DNA of 64,000 bases from Stenotrophomonas maltophilia (GTDB lineage: Bacteria; Pseudomonadota; Gammaproteobacteria; Xanthomonadales; Xanthomonadaceae), in the NCBI RefSeq assembly GCF_900186865.1, contig NZ_LT906480.1, positions 1,692,001 to 1,756,000 of the forward strand. Reading direction: 5' to 3'. Shown in pieces: positions 37,838 through 49,665 of this stretch. The position numbers were made by a program, and so were the translations under genes. The stretch's first letter is position 1. Each line of letters starts with the position of its first letter. Below the pieces are notes generated by a model. The model searched no databases, was not told the DNA's origin, and saw only the letters and a list, made by a program, of their open reading frames with translations.

Positions 37838-39247
37838 ATGAAGCGCCTGCGCCATTTCCTGTCCTCGATGGTCGGGCGGTTGTTCGTCATCCTGCTGTTG
37901 GGCATGAGCGTGGCTGCGATCGGCGCGACCATGCTGGCCACCTCCAAACGCCAGCAGGAGTTCGAGCGGCAGAACCTGAACCGCATCGCCGACCGCCTGC
38001 AGGGCTACGTCAACCTGCTCGATGGCAATCCCGAACTGCGCGAGCGACTGCTTGAGATCGGTGGGCCCAGCGTGCGTGCGCTGCAGCCCGGCGCGCGCCT
38101 GGGGCGGGCGGATACCGCACTGATGGAAGTCCTGGATGACCGGCCCGGCCCGGTGTCGCGCGCGCATGTGCACTTCACCTCGTTCCGTTCCTGCATTCCC
38201 AAGCTGCAGGATCTGCTGCCGCCACCGCCGCCGGGGCACCGACGGCATCCGCGTGAGCGTGATCCGGCCTTCATTCCGCCCAAGTGCCGCGCGGTCGATG
38301 TGACGCTCAATGACGGTACGCTGCTGAAGCTGGCGCTGGATTCGCCAGCAGTGGCCCACAACGGCATTCTGGCCGTGGACCCGTGGTTCCTGACCCTGCT
38401 GGTGCTGGCCATCGCGGTGCTGGCCTACATCGTCGCGCGCATGGCCAGTGCGCCGCTGCAGGAGCTGGCGGCGGCCGCGGAGGATCTCGGCGACGATCTG
38501 CAGCGCGATCCACTGCCGTTGCGCGGGCCGCGCGAGGTGCAGCGCGCCGCCGAGGCCTTCAATGCCATGCAGCACCGCCTGCAGCGGCACCTGGCCGAAC
38601 GCACGCAGATGCTGGCGGCGATCACCCATGACCTGCAGACCCCGTTGACCCGCCTGCGCCTGCGCCTGGAGAACGTCAGCGACGAGGTGCTGCGCGAGCG
38701 CCTGATCGGCGATCTGGCGGCGATGCAGGCACTGGTGCGCGAAGGGCTGGAGCTGGCCCGCAGTGCCGAGAGCGCCGAGCAGCGCGCCGCGCTGGATCTG
38801 GATTCGCTGCTGGAAAGCATCGTGGAAGACGCCGCAGAGGGTGGTGCCGACGTGGTCTTCGAGGGCGGCACCGGTGCGGTGCTGATGTTGCGCCCGCTGG
38901 CCATGCACCGGCTGTTCTCCAACCTGGTGGATAACGCCGTGATGTATGCCCACCGCGTGCGCGTGCGGGTGGAACGCAGCGGCGGCACGATCACGGCGAT
39001 GGTGTCCGACGATGGCCCGGGCCTGGCGGAAGACCAGCTGGAGGCCGTGTTCGACCCGTTCGTGCGGGTGGAAACCTCGCGTTCGCGGGAAACCGGCGGC
39101 GCCGGGCTGGGCCTGACCATCGCGCGCGCCCTGGCCGAGAAGGATGGCGCGCGGCTGTGGCTGCGCAACCGTGCCGAGGGCGGTCTGGAGGCGGTGGTGC
39201 AGTGGCCGGCCAGTGCGCAGGTGGTGCCGCCTGGCCGGCCCGGCTGA
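37838..39247 (+). CDS. Two-component sensor histidine kinase
   Basis: The 469-residue inner-membrane kinase has two membrane segments (VGRLFVILLLGMSVAAIGAT and FLTLLVLAIAVLAYIVARMA). They flank a roughly 150-residue periplasmic sensor containing two cysteines and a proline-rich stretch (LLPPPPPGHRRHPRERDPAF). HAMP, HisKA and HATPase domains follow: the H-box is MLAAITHDLQTPLTRLRLRL, the N-box region is HRLFSNLVDNAVMYAHRVRV, and the G-boxes are VSDDGPGLAEDQL and RETGGAGLGLTIARALAEKD. It pairs with the response regulator immediately upstream. The sensor domain is not one I recognise; the Cys and Pro features suggest envelope or redox cues (speculative). Confidence 0.93.
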   Translation: MKRLRHFLSSMVGRLFVILLLGMSVAAIGATMLATSKRQQEFERQNLNRIADRLQGYVNLLDGNPELRERLLEIGGPSVRALQPGARLGRADTALMEVLDDRPGPVSRAHVHFTSFRSCIPKLQDLLPPPPPGHRRHPRERDPAFIPPKCRAVDVTLNDGTLLKLALDSPAVAHNGILAVDPWFLTLLVLAIAVLAYIVARMASAPLQELAAAAEDLGDDLQRDPLPLRGPREVQRAAEAFNAMQHRLQRHLAERTQMLAAITHDLQTPLTRLRLRLENVSDEVLRERLIGDLAAMQALVREGLELARSAESAEQRAALDLDSLLESIVEDAAEGGADVVFEGGTGAVLMLRPLAMHRLFSNLVDNAVMYAHRVRVRVERSGGTITAMVSDDGPGLAEDQLEAVFDPFVRVETSRSRETGGAGLGLTIARALAEKDGARLWLRNRAEGGLEAVVQWPASAQVVPPGRPG

Positions 39248-39323
39248 GCCCCGCCGGACGCACGCGATGACGCCGGGGCCAGGGTTTGGCCTATCATCTG
39301 CGCATCTCCCCAGTTTCTCCCCG

Positions 39324-39425
39324 ATGAGTCAGCCCGTTCCTGACGGCACGCCGTTCCGCGTTGCCCGGTCGTTCCCGCTTGCTGCCATGCCCTGCAGCCG
39401 TTACCGGCCACTGCCGCCGAGCTGA
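39324..39425 (+). CDS. Possible 33-codon upstream ORF coupled to the GGDEF gene
   Basis: ATG 39324 opens a 33-codon frame (MSQPVPDGTPFRVARSF...) whose TGA at 39423-39425 overlaps the next ATG as TGATG. No strong ribosome site is seen. The overlap suggests translational coupling, since the downstream gene itself lacks a clear Shine-Dalgarno. It may be a regulatory ORF or simply a by-product of high GC. Confidence 0.3.
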   Translation: MSQPVPDGTPFRVARSFPLAAMPCSRYRPLPPS

Positions 39426-42400
39426 TGGGCAGGTCAGGGGACAACGGGTGCTGGGTGGAGCGCCGCGTTTCGAAGGCCAGGCAGGCACTGCAGCGCGGTC
39501 TGCTGTGGGTGTTGCTGGTGCTGGCGCTGCCGCTGGCCGCGCAGGAGGGCGCGCCGCCGCTGCGCGACTACGCCATCGACGTGTGGACCTCGCGCAATGG
39601 CCTGCCGCACAACTCGCTGCGCGATATCGCGCAGACTCCCGAGGGGCACCTGTGGTTTGCCACCTGGGAAGGCCTGGTCCGCTACAACGGCCTGGATTTC
39701 ACCGTGTTCGACCGCAGCACCCGCCCGGGGCTGCGCGACAACGGCATCGGCGCACTGCTGGTCGATCGGCAGGGAGGGCTGTGGATCAGTGATTCGCGCG
39801 GTAACGTCAGCCATCGTGGCAACGACGGCCAGTGGCGGGTCTGGGAGCATCAGGCCGACACCCCGCAGGTGCTGATCCAGTCCATGCAGATGGACAGCCA
39901 GGGGCGCCTGTGGCTGCTGTACGAAGGCAAGGGCATCGGCTATCTCACGCCGGACAAGGGCATCGTCTACCAGGCGCCGGCGGCCGACCTGCCGATGGCG
40001 ATGAGCTTCACCAAGCTGGTGGTCGATGCGCAGGACCGGGTCTGGGTTGGCACGCTTGACGGGCTGGTGCTGCGCGACAACGACGGCGTGCTCAAGCGCG
40101 CGCCCGCGGCGTGGGGCCTGGGTGCCGGCACCGGCCTGTCCTCGCCGTACCGGGCTCCTGATGGCGCGCTGTGGATCGTCGCTGGCGAGCGCCTGTACCG
40201 CGTGGAGGACGATCAGCTGGTGCTGGTGCACCGGCTGCCGGGACAGCTGCACATGACCTCGATGCTGCAGGACCGGCACGGCGACCTGTGGCTGGGAACC
40301 GAGAACCAGGGCCTGCTGCGGATCTCGGCGCATGGTCTGGAACGTTTGCCGGCCGGCCTGAACCTGCCGGGCGGGCGCGTGGTCAGCCTGCGCGAGGATG
40401 CCGAAGGCAGCATCTGGGTGGGGGCCAACGGTGGCCTGTACCGCCTGCGCGAAACACTGTTCAGCAGCTACACCGAGCGCGATGGCCTCAGTGGCGACTA
40501 TGTGCGCACGGTGCTGGAGGACCGCGACCGCCAGTTGTGGGTCGGTAGTGCCAGTGGTCTCGACCTGCAGACACCCGATGGCCGCTTCCGCGCGGTTCCC
40601 CTGCACAACCGCGGCGGCAAGGCGCCATCGGTATTGAGTCTGGCGCAGGGGCCGGACGGCGACCTGTGGGTGGGTACGTTCGGCGACGGCGTTTACCGGC
40701 TGGACCGCGATGGCAGTCTCCGCCACAACTATGCGGCAGCCGACGGCATGCCGGGTGGCAACATCCGTGCGATCAGTGTCGATCCGCAGGGCAGGGTCTG
40801 GGCGGGTACGCAGAAGGGCGTGGTACGCATCGACGGCGACCGGGTGCAGGTGTCGACTGCCCCGGGCATGCCCGGTGGCCTCATCACCGCACTCGAGCAT
40901 GACCACCAGGGCAACCTGTGGATCGGCACCATCGAGGGCATCCGCGTGCTGCGTGGCGACCACGTGCAGTCGATCGACCTGGCACCGATGGGCGGGGGCC
41001 GCAGTGTGTTCGGTTTCCACCAGCTGGGCGACGCGATGTGGATCAGCAGCGACCGCGGCCTGTACCGTTGGCTCGGCGGAAAGCTGGCGCGCGTCGGCCT
41101 GGAGCAGGGCATGCCGGTGGATGCGGTGTTCCAGCTGGTGCCGGATCGTCTTGGCAACGTGTGGATCAGCAGCAACCGCGGCGTGCTGCGCACCGACATG
41201 GCGACCCTCAATGCCGTGGCCGATGGCCGCGCACCACGAGTGGTGGTGGAGCGCTACAACGAGATCGACGGCATGGCCAACGCGCAGGCCAACGGCAGCT
41301 CCGGGCCATCGGCCATCCTGCGCCAGGACGGCACCTTCTGGGTGGTCACCGCCGGAGGCCTGAGCACCGTCGACCCGCAACGCCTGCAGCGCTTCCGCGA
41401 GCGCCCATCACCGCCGGCAGCGATCGAGAGCGTGCAGGTGGATGGCGCACCCGTGCATTGGGAGGGCCCGGATCGCAACTACATTCCCGGCGGCCGACGT
41501 CTGGCGGTGAGCTATGTGGGCCTGAGTTACCTGATGTCGGACCGGATCCGCTATCGCACGCGGCTGGATGGCCTGGACACCGGCTGGGTCGAGCGCGGCC
41601 CGCAGCGCAGCGTCGAGTTCGTCGGCCTGCCTCCGGGTGACTACACCCTGCACGTGTCGGCGGCGCATCCAGGCGGGGCCTGGGGCCAGCAGGAAGCCGT
41701 GTGGAGCTTCACGGTGGAGCCGTTCTGGTGGCAACGCCGCAGCGTGCAGCTGCTGGGCGGGTTGTTGCTGCTGGCTGGGCTGGTGGTGCTGTACCGCCTG
41801 CTGCTGCAGCAGCTGAAGGCCAGCAACCTGCGCCTGGCACGGCGCGTGGACGAGGCAACCTTCGACCTGCAGGCCAAGACCGTGCACCTGCAGGCGCTGA
41901 ACCAGGAAAAGACCGAGCTGGCCGAGCGCCTTGCACGGCAGGCCGAGGCCTTTGAGCGGCAAGCGCGCGAGGATGCGCTGACCGGGCTGGCCAATCGCCG
42001 TGCCTTCGATGAAACGCTGGCGCGCGACTTCGCCCGTTCACAGCGCAGCGGCCACCCGCTGTGCCTGGTGGTGCTGGACATCGACCACTTCAAGGACGTC
42101 AACGACCGCCACAGCCACAGCATCGGCGATGCGGTGCTGGTGCAGGTGGCCAGGCTGATCGCCGCGGCCTGCCGCGACTCGGACCTGCCCGCGCGTACCG
42201 GTGGCGAGGAGTTCGCGCTGCTGCTCAACGACACCCGCCTGGAAGAAGCCGCGCAGCTGTGCGCGCGTCTGCGCGGCCTGTTCCATGACCACCCCGACTG
42301 GGCCGGTGTAGCGGGCCTGCGCGTGACCTTCAGCGCAGGCCTTGTGGAACTGGATGCCGATGACCGCACCCCGGCGCTGCTGTACCAGCGCGCCGACCGC

Positions 42401-42451
42401 GCGCTGTACCGCGCCAAGAGCGACGGCCGCGATCGTACGAGTATTGGTTGA
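39425..42451 (+). CDS. Propeller-type periplasmic sensor with GGDEF diguanylate cyclase domain
   Basis: The 1008-residue protein has a signal/anchor (LLWVLLVLALPLAAQEGAPP). About fourteen two-component-regulator-propeller repeats (NGLPHNSLRDIAQTPEGHLW, repeated as D.xG.LWVGT units) fill residues about 45-620. Next come a Y_Y_Y domain (YRTRLDGLDTGWVERGPQRS), one membrane helix near 775 (LLGGLLLLAGLVVLYRLLLQ), a coiled coil and a GGDEF domain. The active-site motif is GGEEF (TGGEEFALLLND), compatible with diguanylate cyclase activity. No I-site RxxD is obvious immediately before it. It probably converts an extracytoplasmic signal into c-di-GMP. A GTG at 39455 is an alternative start. A SMAG pair follows. 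Confidence 0.88.
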   Translation: MGRSGDNGCWVERRVSKARQALQRGLLWVLLVLALPLAAQEGAPPLRDYAIDVWTSRNGLPHNSLRDIAQTPEGHLWFATWEGLVRYNGLDFTVFDRSTRPGLRDNGIGALLVDRQGGLWISDSRGNVSHRGNDGQWRVWEHQADTPQVLIQSMQMDSQGRLWLLYEGKGIGYLTPDKGIVYQAPAADLPMAMSFTKLVVDAQDRVWVGTLDGLVLRDNDGVLKRAPAAWGLGAGTGLSSPYRAPDGALWIVAGERLYRVEDDQLVLVHRLPGQLHMTSMLQDRHGDLWLGTENQGLLRISAHGLERLPAGLNLPGGRVVSLREDAEGSIWVGANGGLYRLRETLFSSYTERDGLSGDYVRTVLEDRDRQLWVGSASGLDLQTPDGRFRAVPLHNRGGKAPSVLSLAQGPDGDLWVGTFGDGVYRLDRDGSLRHNYAAADGMPGGNIRAISVDPQGRVWAGTQKGVVRIDGDRVQVSTAPGMPGGLITALEHDHQGNLWIGTIEGIRVLRGDHVQSIDLAPMGGGRSVFGFHQLGDAMWISSDRGLYRWLGGKLARVGLEQGMPVDAVFQLVPDRLGNVWISSNRGVLRTDMATLNAVADGRAPRVVVERYNEIDGMANAQANGSSGPSAILRQDGTFWVVTAGGLSTVDPQRLQRFRERPSPPAAIESVQVDGAPVHWEGPDRNYIPGGRRLAVSYVGLSYLMSDRIRYRTRLDGLDTGWVERGPQRSVEFVGLPPGDYTLHVSAAHPGGAWGQQEAVWSFTVEPFWWQRRSVQLLGGLLLLAGLVVLYRLLLQQLKASNLRLARRVDEATFDLQAKTVHLQALNQEKTELAERLARQAEAFERQAREDALTGLANRRAFDETLARDFARSQRSGHPLCLVVLDIDHFKDVNDRHSHSIGDAVLVQVARLIAAACRDSDLPARTGGEEFALLLNDTRLEEAAQLCARLRGLFHDHPDWAGVAGLRVTFSAGLVELDADDRTPALLYQRADRALYRAKSDGRDRTSIG

Positions 42452-42454
42452 TCG

Positions 42455-42515
42455 CATCCACGCATGGCGTGGATCTACTGGTGTTGCCGTGGTAGATCCA
42501 CGCCATGCGTGGATG
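42455..42515. repeat. SMAG inverted pair (GTAGATCCACGCCATGCGTGGAT)
   Basis: CATCCACGCATGGCGTGGATCTAC (42455-42478, in two halves) faces GTAGATCCACGCCATGCGTG at 42492. Each half is a hairpin. It lies between the convergent GGDEF gene and rnt and could terminate both. Confidence 0.8.
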
Positions 42516-42535
42516 TGGTTGCGCCGCTGGCTGTC

Positions 42536-43195
<660 letters not shown>

Positions 43196-43254
43196 CTAGC
43201 AGAGCGACCCTGAGCGCCCGGCCAGCCCGTGGCGCACGGGTTCCCTGCGCAGGA

Positions 43255-43360
43255 GCGTATCGACCAAGGTCGACACCCACCGGTGCACCGCGCGCCCACG
43301 ATTCCGGTAGGTGCCAACCTTGGTTGGCACACAACGCGCCGACCAGGGTCGCCATTTACC
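43255..43360. repeat. Intergenic dyads upstream of rnt
   Basis: ATCGACCAAGGTCGACACCC, GGTAGGTGCCAACCTTGGTT and GCCGACCAGGGTCGCC occur in succession between rnt and the DoxX gene; same families as at 32052 and 16707. Confidence 0.6.
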
Positions 43361-43877
43361 GGACTGCGGGCCGTGCCGTCGTGCCCGATGGCTGCCACCG
43401 TGCCAACCACGCATCCACGCTCAGCCTGCCGGCGCCGCTGAAAATCAACGGCAGCAGCATCGCCATGAACAGCACCGGCAGCTTGAAGTTGCCGAAGCCC
43501 TGGTCAGTGATCGCATAGCCCATCGCGAGGTCGCCCAGCGAGTCCCATTGCATCGGCCAGTGCACGGCGTAGGTGGCCACCACGGTCAATACCAGCAGGC
43601 TGGCGGCGGCGAAACGCGTACCGAAACCCAACAGCAGGCAGGCCGCGCCGACCAGTTCGAACCAGGTCGCCAGCTGCCAGTTCAGCGTGCTCGGCAGCTG
43701 ATCGAACGGGAACGGAAAGGCATCCTGCAGGTCGGCGAACCAGTTCTGGCCGTGCAGTTTCTCGCGGCCGGATTCGAAGTATTCCCAGGCCAGCAGCAGG
43801 CGCAGGCCGAGCGGGGCCAACCAGGGGCCGAGACGGTCCAGCTGGCCACGCGCGGTGGCCAGGGTCGGAAGGTTCAT
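43356..43877 (-). CDS. DoxX-family membrane protein of the bufferin-type operon
   Basis: The 173-residue protein has four hydrophobic segments ([80 protein letters not shown]), the DoxX arrangement. It is the fourth gene of a unit with a DUF692 enzyme, a DUF2063 partner and an EGKCG-motif peptide. DoxX proteins recur in such operons (bufferin/Hvf and gold-induced gig operons), where a role in redox or export has been proposed but is not settled. It starts 27 bases after the bufC stop. Confidence 0.85.
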   Translation of the reverse strand: MNLPTLATARGQLDRLGPWLAPLGLRLLLAWEYFESGREKLHGQNWFADLQDAFPFPFDQLPSTLNWQLATWFELVGAACLLLGFGTRFAAASLLVLTVVATYAVHWPMQWDSLGDLAMGYAITDQGFGNFKLPVLFMAMLLPLIFSGAGRLSVDAWLARWQPSGTTARPAVR

Positions 43878-43903
43878 CAGGGGGTCTCCGCGAATGAGGT
43901 GTG

Positions 43904-45870
<1,967 letters not shown>

Positions 45871-46062
45871 CGGTCGTGCTCCTGGGTGGTGTGGGCGGGT
45901 GCCCGGATGGCCGGCAGGGATGCCGGTGGAAACGATGGTGCAGCGATCCTACTCAACGAATCCTCGCCAAGAACTCAAATTTTCGTGAGGTTTGTTACAG
46001 AAGCATCCGGAAGGTTCGCACCGGGCAAGCCCGGCGCCCACAACGCGGGTGGAACACCCCAA

Positions 46063-46094
46063 AAAAGAAGGCCGCTGTCACCAGGACAGCGGCC
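46063..46094 (-). terminator. Terminator of the pst-phoU unit
   Basis: On the minus strand GGCCGCTGTC, loop CTGGT, GACAGCGGCC, then TTCTTTTTT. It lies 35 bases beyond the phoU stop. Confidence 0.85.
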
Positions 46095-46128
46095 ACCTTG
46101 GAGTCAACTCCGGTGTTGCAGTGCAGCG

Positions 46129-46836
46129 TCAGGGCTGGCCGGTGCTGGAGGTCTCGTCGCGCTTCTCGCGCGGCGGCAGCGGCTGCTCCCCGTGCACCAG
46201 GAACCACACGTTCTCGGCGATGTTGGTGGCGTGGTCGCCCACGCGCTCCAGGTTCTTGGCCATGAACAGCAGGTGCGTGCACGGGGTGATGTTGCGCGGG
46301 TCTTCCATCATGTAGGTCAGCAGCTCGCGGAACAGCGCGGTGTACTGCGCGTCCAGGCGGGCGTCGTCCTCGCGCAGTTCCAGTGCGGCGTCGGCGTCGT
46401 TGTCGCGGTAGGCGGCAATGGCACGACGGACCTGCTGCGCGGCCAGGCGGCCCAGCGCACGCAGGCCCTGGATCTGCGGCAGCGGCGGCACCTTGCCCAG
46501 CGCGATCGAACGCTTGGCCACGTTCGCTGCATAGTCGCCGATGCGTTCGATGTCGGCCGGGATGCGCAGGCCGGCGAGGATCTCGCGCAGGTCGCGCGCC
46601 ATCGGGCCGCGCAGGGCCAGGCGCATCACGTCATGGCTGATCTGCTGCTCCAGCGCATCAATGGCTTCGTCGTTGGCGATGATGCGATGGGCGGCGTTCT
46701 CGTCGCGCTTCTCGATCACGTCCATCGACGCTTCGAGCTGGGCGACGGCCATCTCGCCCATGCGCACGATTTCGGCCACCAGGCGCTGCTGCTCTTCGTC
46801 GTAGCTCTTGACGATGTGATCGTTGGGAAGGTTCAT
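46129..46836 (-). CDS. phoU: Phosphate-signalling regulator PhoU
   Basis: PhoU links the Pst transporter to the PhoR kinase and prevents Pho activation when phosphate is ample. The 235-residue, all-helical protein has the two tandem PhoU repeats with their metal-binding E/D-x-x-x-D motifs: RIPADIERIGDYAANVAKRS and MAKNLERVGDHATNIAENVW. ATG 46836 begins the family N-terminus (MNLPNDHIVKSYDEEQQRL). It is the last gene of pstS-pstC-pstA-pstB-phoU; 65 bases separate it from pstB. Confidence 0.96.
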   Translation of the reverse strand: MNLPNDHIVKSYDEEQQRLVAEIVRMGEMAVAQLEASMDVIEKRDENAAHRIIANDEAIDALEQQISHDVMRLALRGPMARDLREILAGLRIPADIERIGDYAANVAKRSIALGKVPPLPQIQGLRALGRLAAQQVRRAIAAYRDNDADAALELREDDARLDAQYTALFRELLTYMMEDPRNITPCTHLLFMAKNLERVGDHATNIAENVWFLVHGEQPLPPREKRDETSSTGQP

Positions 46837-46901
46837 GGTCTGCAATCCGGGTAGAGCCAGGCCGTGCCTGGCTGGGGCATGTGGCGAAGGATCAGCGTCG
46901 A

Positions 46902-47759
46902 TCAGCCGAAGCGACCGGTGATGTAGTCCTCGGTCTGCCGCTGCGACGGCTGCGAGAAGATCACTTCGGTGCGGTCGTGCTCGATCAGGTCGCCCAGGTA
47001 CATGAAGGCGGTGTAGTCGGAAACGCGCGCGGCCTGCTGCATGTTGTGGGTGACGATGACGATGGTGTACTCGTGCTTGAGCTCCTCCACCAGCTGCTCG
47101 ATGCGGCTGGTCGAGATCGGATCCAGCGCCGAGGTCGGCTCGTCCAGCAGCAGCACCGACGGGCGCAGCGCCACGGCACGGGCGATGCACAGGCGCTGCT
47201 GCTGGCCACCGGACAGGCCCAGCGCGCTCTGCCCCAGCTTGTCCTTCACTTCGTCCCACAGTGCGCCCTGACGCAGTGCCTGCTCGACGCGGTCGGCCAT
47301 GTCGGCCTTGCTCAGTTTCTCGTGGTGGCGGATGCCGTAGGCCACGTTCTCGAAGATGGTCATCGGGAACGGCACCGGCTTCTGGAACACCATGCCGACC
47401 TTGCTGCGCAGGCGGTTCATCGGGTACTTCGGCGACAGGATGTTCTCGCCGTCCAGCAGCACTTCACCGCGTGCTTCCAGCTTCGGGTACAGCGCGTAGA
47501 TGCGGTTGAAGATGCGCAGCAGGGTCGACTTGCCGCAGCCGGAGGGACCGATCAGCGCGGTCACGCGCTTTTCCGGAATCTCCAGGTTGATGCCCTTCAG
47601 GGCGTGGAACTTGTCGTAGTAGAAGTCCAGTCCACGCGCAGCCAGCTTCACCGGCGACGGCGTGTGCAGGCTCTCGTGCGAGGACGGCACGGCGATGCGC
47701 TGCATCGGCACGGCGTTGGAAAGGTCGTTCATGGCGTTGTCCACGGAAAGGTCAGTCAT
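46902..47759 (-). CDS. pstB: Phosphate ABC transporter ATP-binding protein
   Basis: PstB energises high-affinity phosphate import. The 285-residue protein shows Walker [10 protein letters not shown], the PstB-specific segments [17 protein letters not shown] and [20 protein letters not shown], signature [14 protein letters not shown] and Walker [17 protein letters not shown] 47759 overlaps the pstA stop by eight bases; a second ATG at 47732 (MNDLSNAVP) would shorten the product by nine residues, and neither has a clear ribosome site. E. coli PstB has 257 residues, so the N-terminal part before [10 protein letters not shown] is an extension. Confidence 0.95.
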   Translation of the reverse strand: MTDLSVDNAMNDLSNAVPMQRIAVPSSHESLHTPSPVKLAARGLDFYYDKFHALKGINLEIPEKRVTALIGPSGCGKSTLLRIFNRIYALYPKLEARGEVLLDGENILSPKYPMNRLRSKVGMVFQKPVPFPMTIFENVAYGIRHHEKLSKADMADRVEQALRQGALWDEVKDKLGQSALGLSGGQQQRLCIARAVALRPSVLLLDEPTSALDPISTSRIEQLVEELKHEYTIVIVTHNMQQAARVSDYTAFMYLGDLIEHDRTEVIFSQPSQRQTEDYITGRFG

Positions 47760-48615
47760 GGGAGATACGGTTGCGCAGCAGGATGCCGCGGGCGGCAAGG
47801 CTGACCAGCAACACGAAGACAGTCAGCACCAGGGCACCGGCCCAGGCCAGCACCTGCCAGGATTCATACGGGCTGCCGGCGAACTGGTTCATCACCACCG
47901 GCACCGAGGCCATCGGCTGGAAGATGTTGTTGTTCCAGTACTGGTTGCCGAAAGCGGTGAACAGCAGCGGAGCGGTCTCGCCGGAGATGCGGGCCAGCGC
48001 CAGCAGGATGCCGGTGATGATGCCGGCCGAGGCGCTGCGGTACAGCACCTGCACGATCACCTTCCACTGCGGGATGCCCAGCGACAGGGCCGCTTCGCGC
48101 ATCTGCGAGGGCACCAGCCGCAGCATCTCGTCGGTGGTGCGCACCACCACCGGCAGCACGATGAAGGCCAGCGACAGGGCACCGGCGAACGCCGAGAAGT
48201 TGCCGCCGGTCTGCATCACGTACAGGGTGTAGACGAACAGGCCCAGCACGATCGACGGTGCCGACAGCAGGATGTCGTTGACGAAGCGGACCACGGTGCC
48301 GGCCTTGCGGGCGTTGCCGTACTCGGCCAGCCAGGTACCGGCCAGCACGCCCAGCGGCGTGCCGATGCCGATCGCCAGCGCACACATCACGGCACTGCCG
48401 AAGAAGGCGTTGGCGAGGCCACCGTCCTGCATCGGCGGCGGCGTCATCTTGGTGAACAGGTCCCAGTTGATGCCGGCCAGGCCTTTCGAGGCCAGGGTGA
48501 ACAGGATCCAGCCCAGGAAGAACAGGCCGAACAGGGCGGTGGCGCAGGAGGCGGTGATCGCAACGACATTGCCGATGCGACGGCGCAGGTACAGCGAATC
48601 AGCGGTGGTGGACAT
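47752..48615 (-). CDS. pstA: Phosphate ABC transporter permease PstA
   Basis: PstA is one of two inner-membrane channel subunits. The 287-residue protein has six hydrophobic segments and the conserved EAA-type cytoplasmic loop ([20 protein letters not shown]), as well as [20 protein letters not shown] and [20 protein letters not shown]. The start codon shares one base with the pstC stop (48615), and its end overlaps pstB. All family landmarks are in place. Confidence 0.95.
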   Translation of the reverse strand: MSTTADSLYLRRRIGNVVAITASCATALFGLFFLGWILFTLASKGLAGINWDLFTKMTPPPMQDGGLANAFFGSAVMCALAIGIGTPLGVLAGTWLAEYGNARKAGTVVRFVNDILLSAPSIVLGLFVYTLYVMQTGGNFSAFAGALSLAFIVLPVVVRTTDEMLRLVPSQMREAALSLGIPQWKVIVQVLYRSASAGIITGILLALARISGETAPLLFTAFGNQYWNNNIFQPMASVPVVMNQFAGSPYESWQVLAWAGALVLTVFVLLVSLAARGILLRNRISHD

Positions 48616-49583
48616 CAGTTGCCCTCCTTGCGGGACAGGCGCATCAGCATCAGGCGGGCGATGGCAAGCACCACGAAGGTGACGATGAAGAGGACGAAGC
48701 CGAGCAGCAGCAGGGCCGAGCGGTAGGTTTCAGTGGCTTCGCCGAAATCGTTGGCGATCAGCGCGGCGATGGTGGTGCCCGGTTCCAGCAGCGACGGCGA
48801 CAGGCGCACGCTGTTGCCGATCACGAAGGCCACCGCCATCGTCTCGCCCAGGGCGCGGCCGAGGCCGAGGAAGATGCCGCCGATCACTGCCGAGCGGGTG
48901 TAGGGCAGGACGATGTCCCAGCTCACTTCCCACTTGGTGGAGCCCAGCGCGTACGCCGACTCCTTCAGGCGGGTCGGCACGGTCAGGAACACTTCGCGCA
49001 TCACCGAGGAGATGAACGGAATGACCATGATGGCCAGCACGAAACCGGCGGTGAGCATGCCGATGCCCAGCGGCGGGCCCTGGAACATCGGGCCGATGAT
49101 CGGCCATTCGCCCAGGGTCTCGTTGAGGAACGGGGTGACGTACTCGGTCATCACCGGCACCAGCACGAACAGGCCCCACATGCCGTAGATGATCGAGGGA
49201 ATGCCGGCCAGCAGTTCGATGGCGGTACCGACCGGGCCACGCAGCCAGCGCGGCGCGACTTCGGTGAGGAAGAAGGCGATACCGAAGCTGACCGGCACGG
49301 CGATGACCATCGCGATGACGGCGGTGACCAGGGTGCCGTAGATCGGGGCGAGCGCACCGAACTTGTTTTCGACCGGATTCCAGTCGGCGGAGAAGAAGAA
49401 GCTCAGGCCCTGCATCTGCAGGGCATGGCGGCCGCCCCACAGCATCGACAGCGCGGCGCAGGCCAGGGCGATCAGGACGAAGATGACGGTGCCGACCAGC
49501 ACCCATCGGAACAGTTTGTCGTTGCGGGCATCACGCGCATCACGCGTGGACGGGGCGGCTACAGGCTGGGCGATGGCATTCAT
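48615..49583 (-). CDS. pstC: Phosphate ABC transporter permease PstC
   Basis: PstC pairs with PstA in the membrane. The 322-residue protein has about six to seven helices with the family motifs FFLTEVAPRWLRGPVGTAIE, GIPSIIYGMWGLFVLVPVMT and the EAA-like loop LKESAYALGSTKWEVSWDIV. It ends YRSALLLLGFVLFIVTFVVL. ATG 49583 gives a Met-Asn-Ala-Ile start. It is 82 bases after pstS. Confidence 0.95.
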   Translation of the reverse strand: MNAIAQPVAAPSTRDARDARNDKLFRWVLVGTVIFVLIALACAALSMLWGGRHALQMQGLSFFFSADWNPVENKFGALAPIYGTLVTAVIAMVIAVPVSFGIAFFLTEVAPRWLRGPVGTAIELLAGIPSIIYGMWGLFVLVPVMTEYVTPFLNETLGEWPIIGPMFQGPPLGIGMLTAGFVLAIMVIPFISSVMREVFLTVPTRLKESAYALGSTKWEVSWDIVLPYTRSAVIGGIFLGLGRALGETMAVAFVIGNSVRLSPSLLEPGTTIAALIANDFGEATETYRSALLLLGFVLFIVTFVVLAIARLMLMRLSRKEGN

Positions 49584-49665
49584 GGGGACGGCAGGGCCAG
49601 GAAGGGGCGGGGCGGCACGGCGTGGAAGAAGCGGTGCCCGCGTGGGGCGGGCACCGTCGTGTCCA

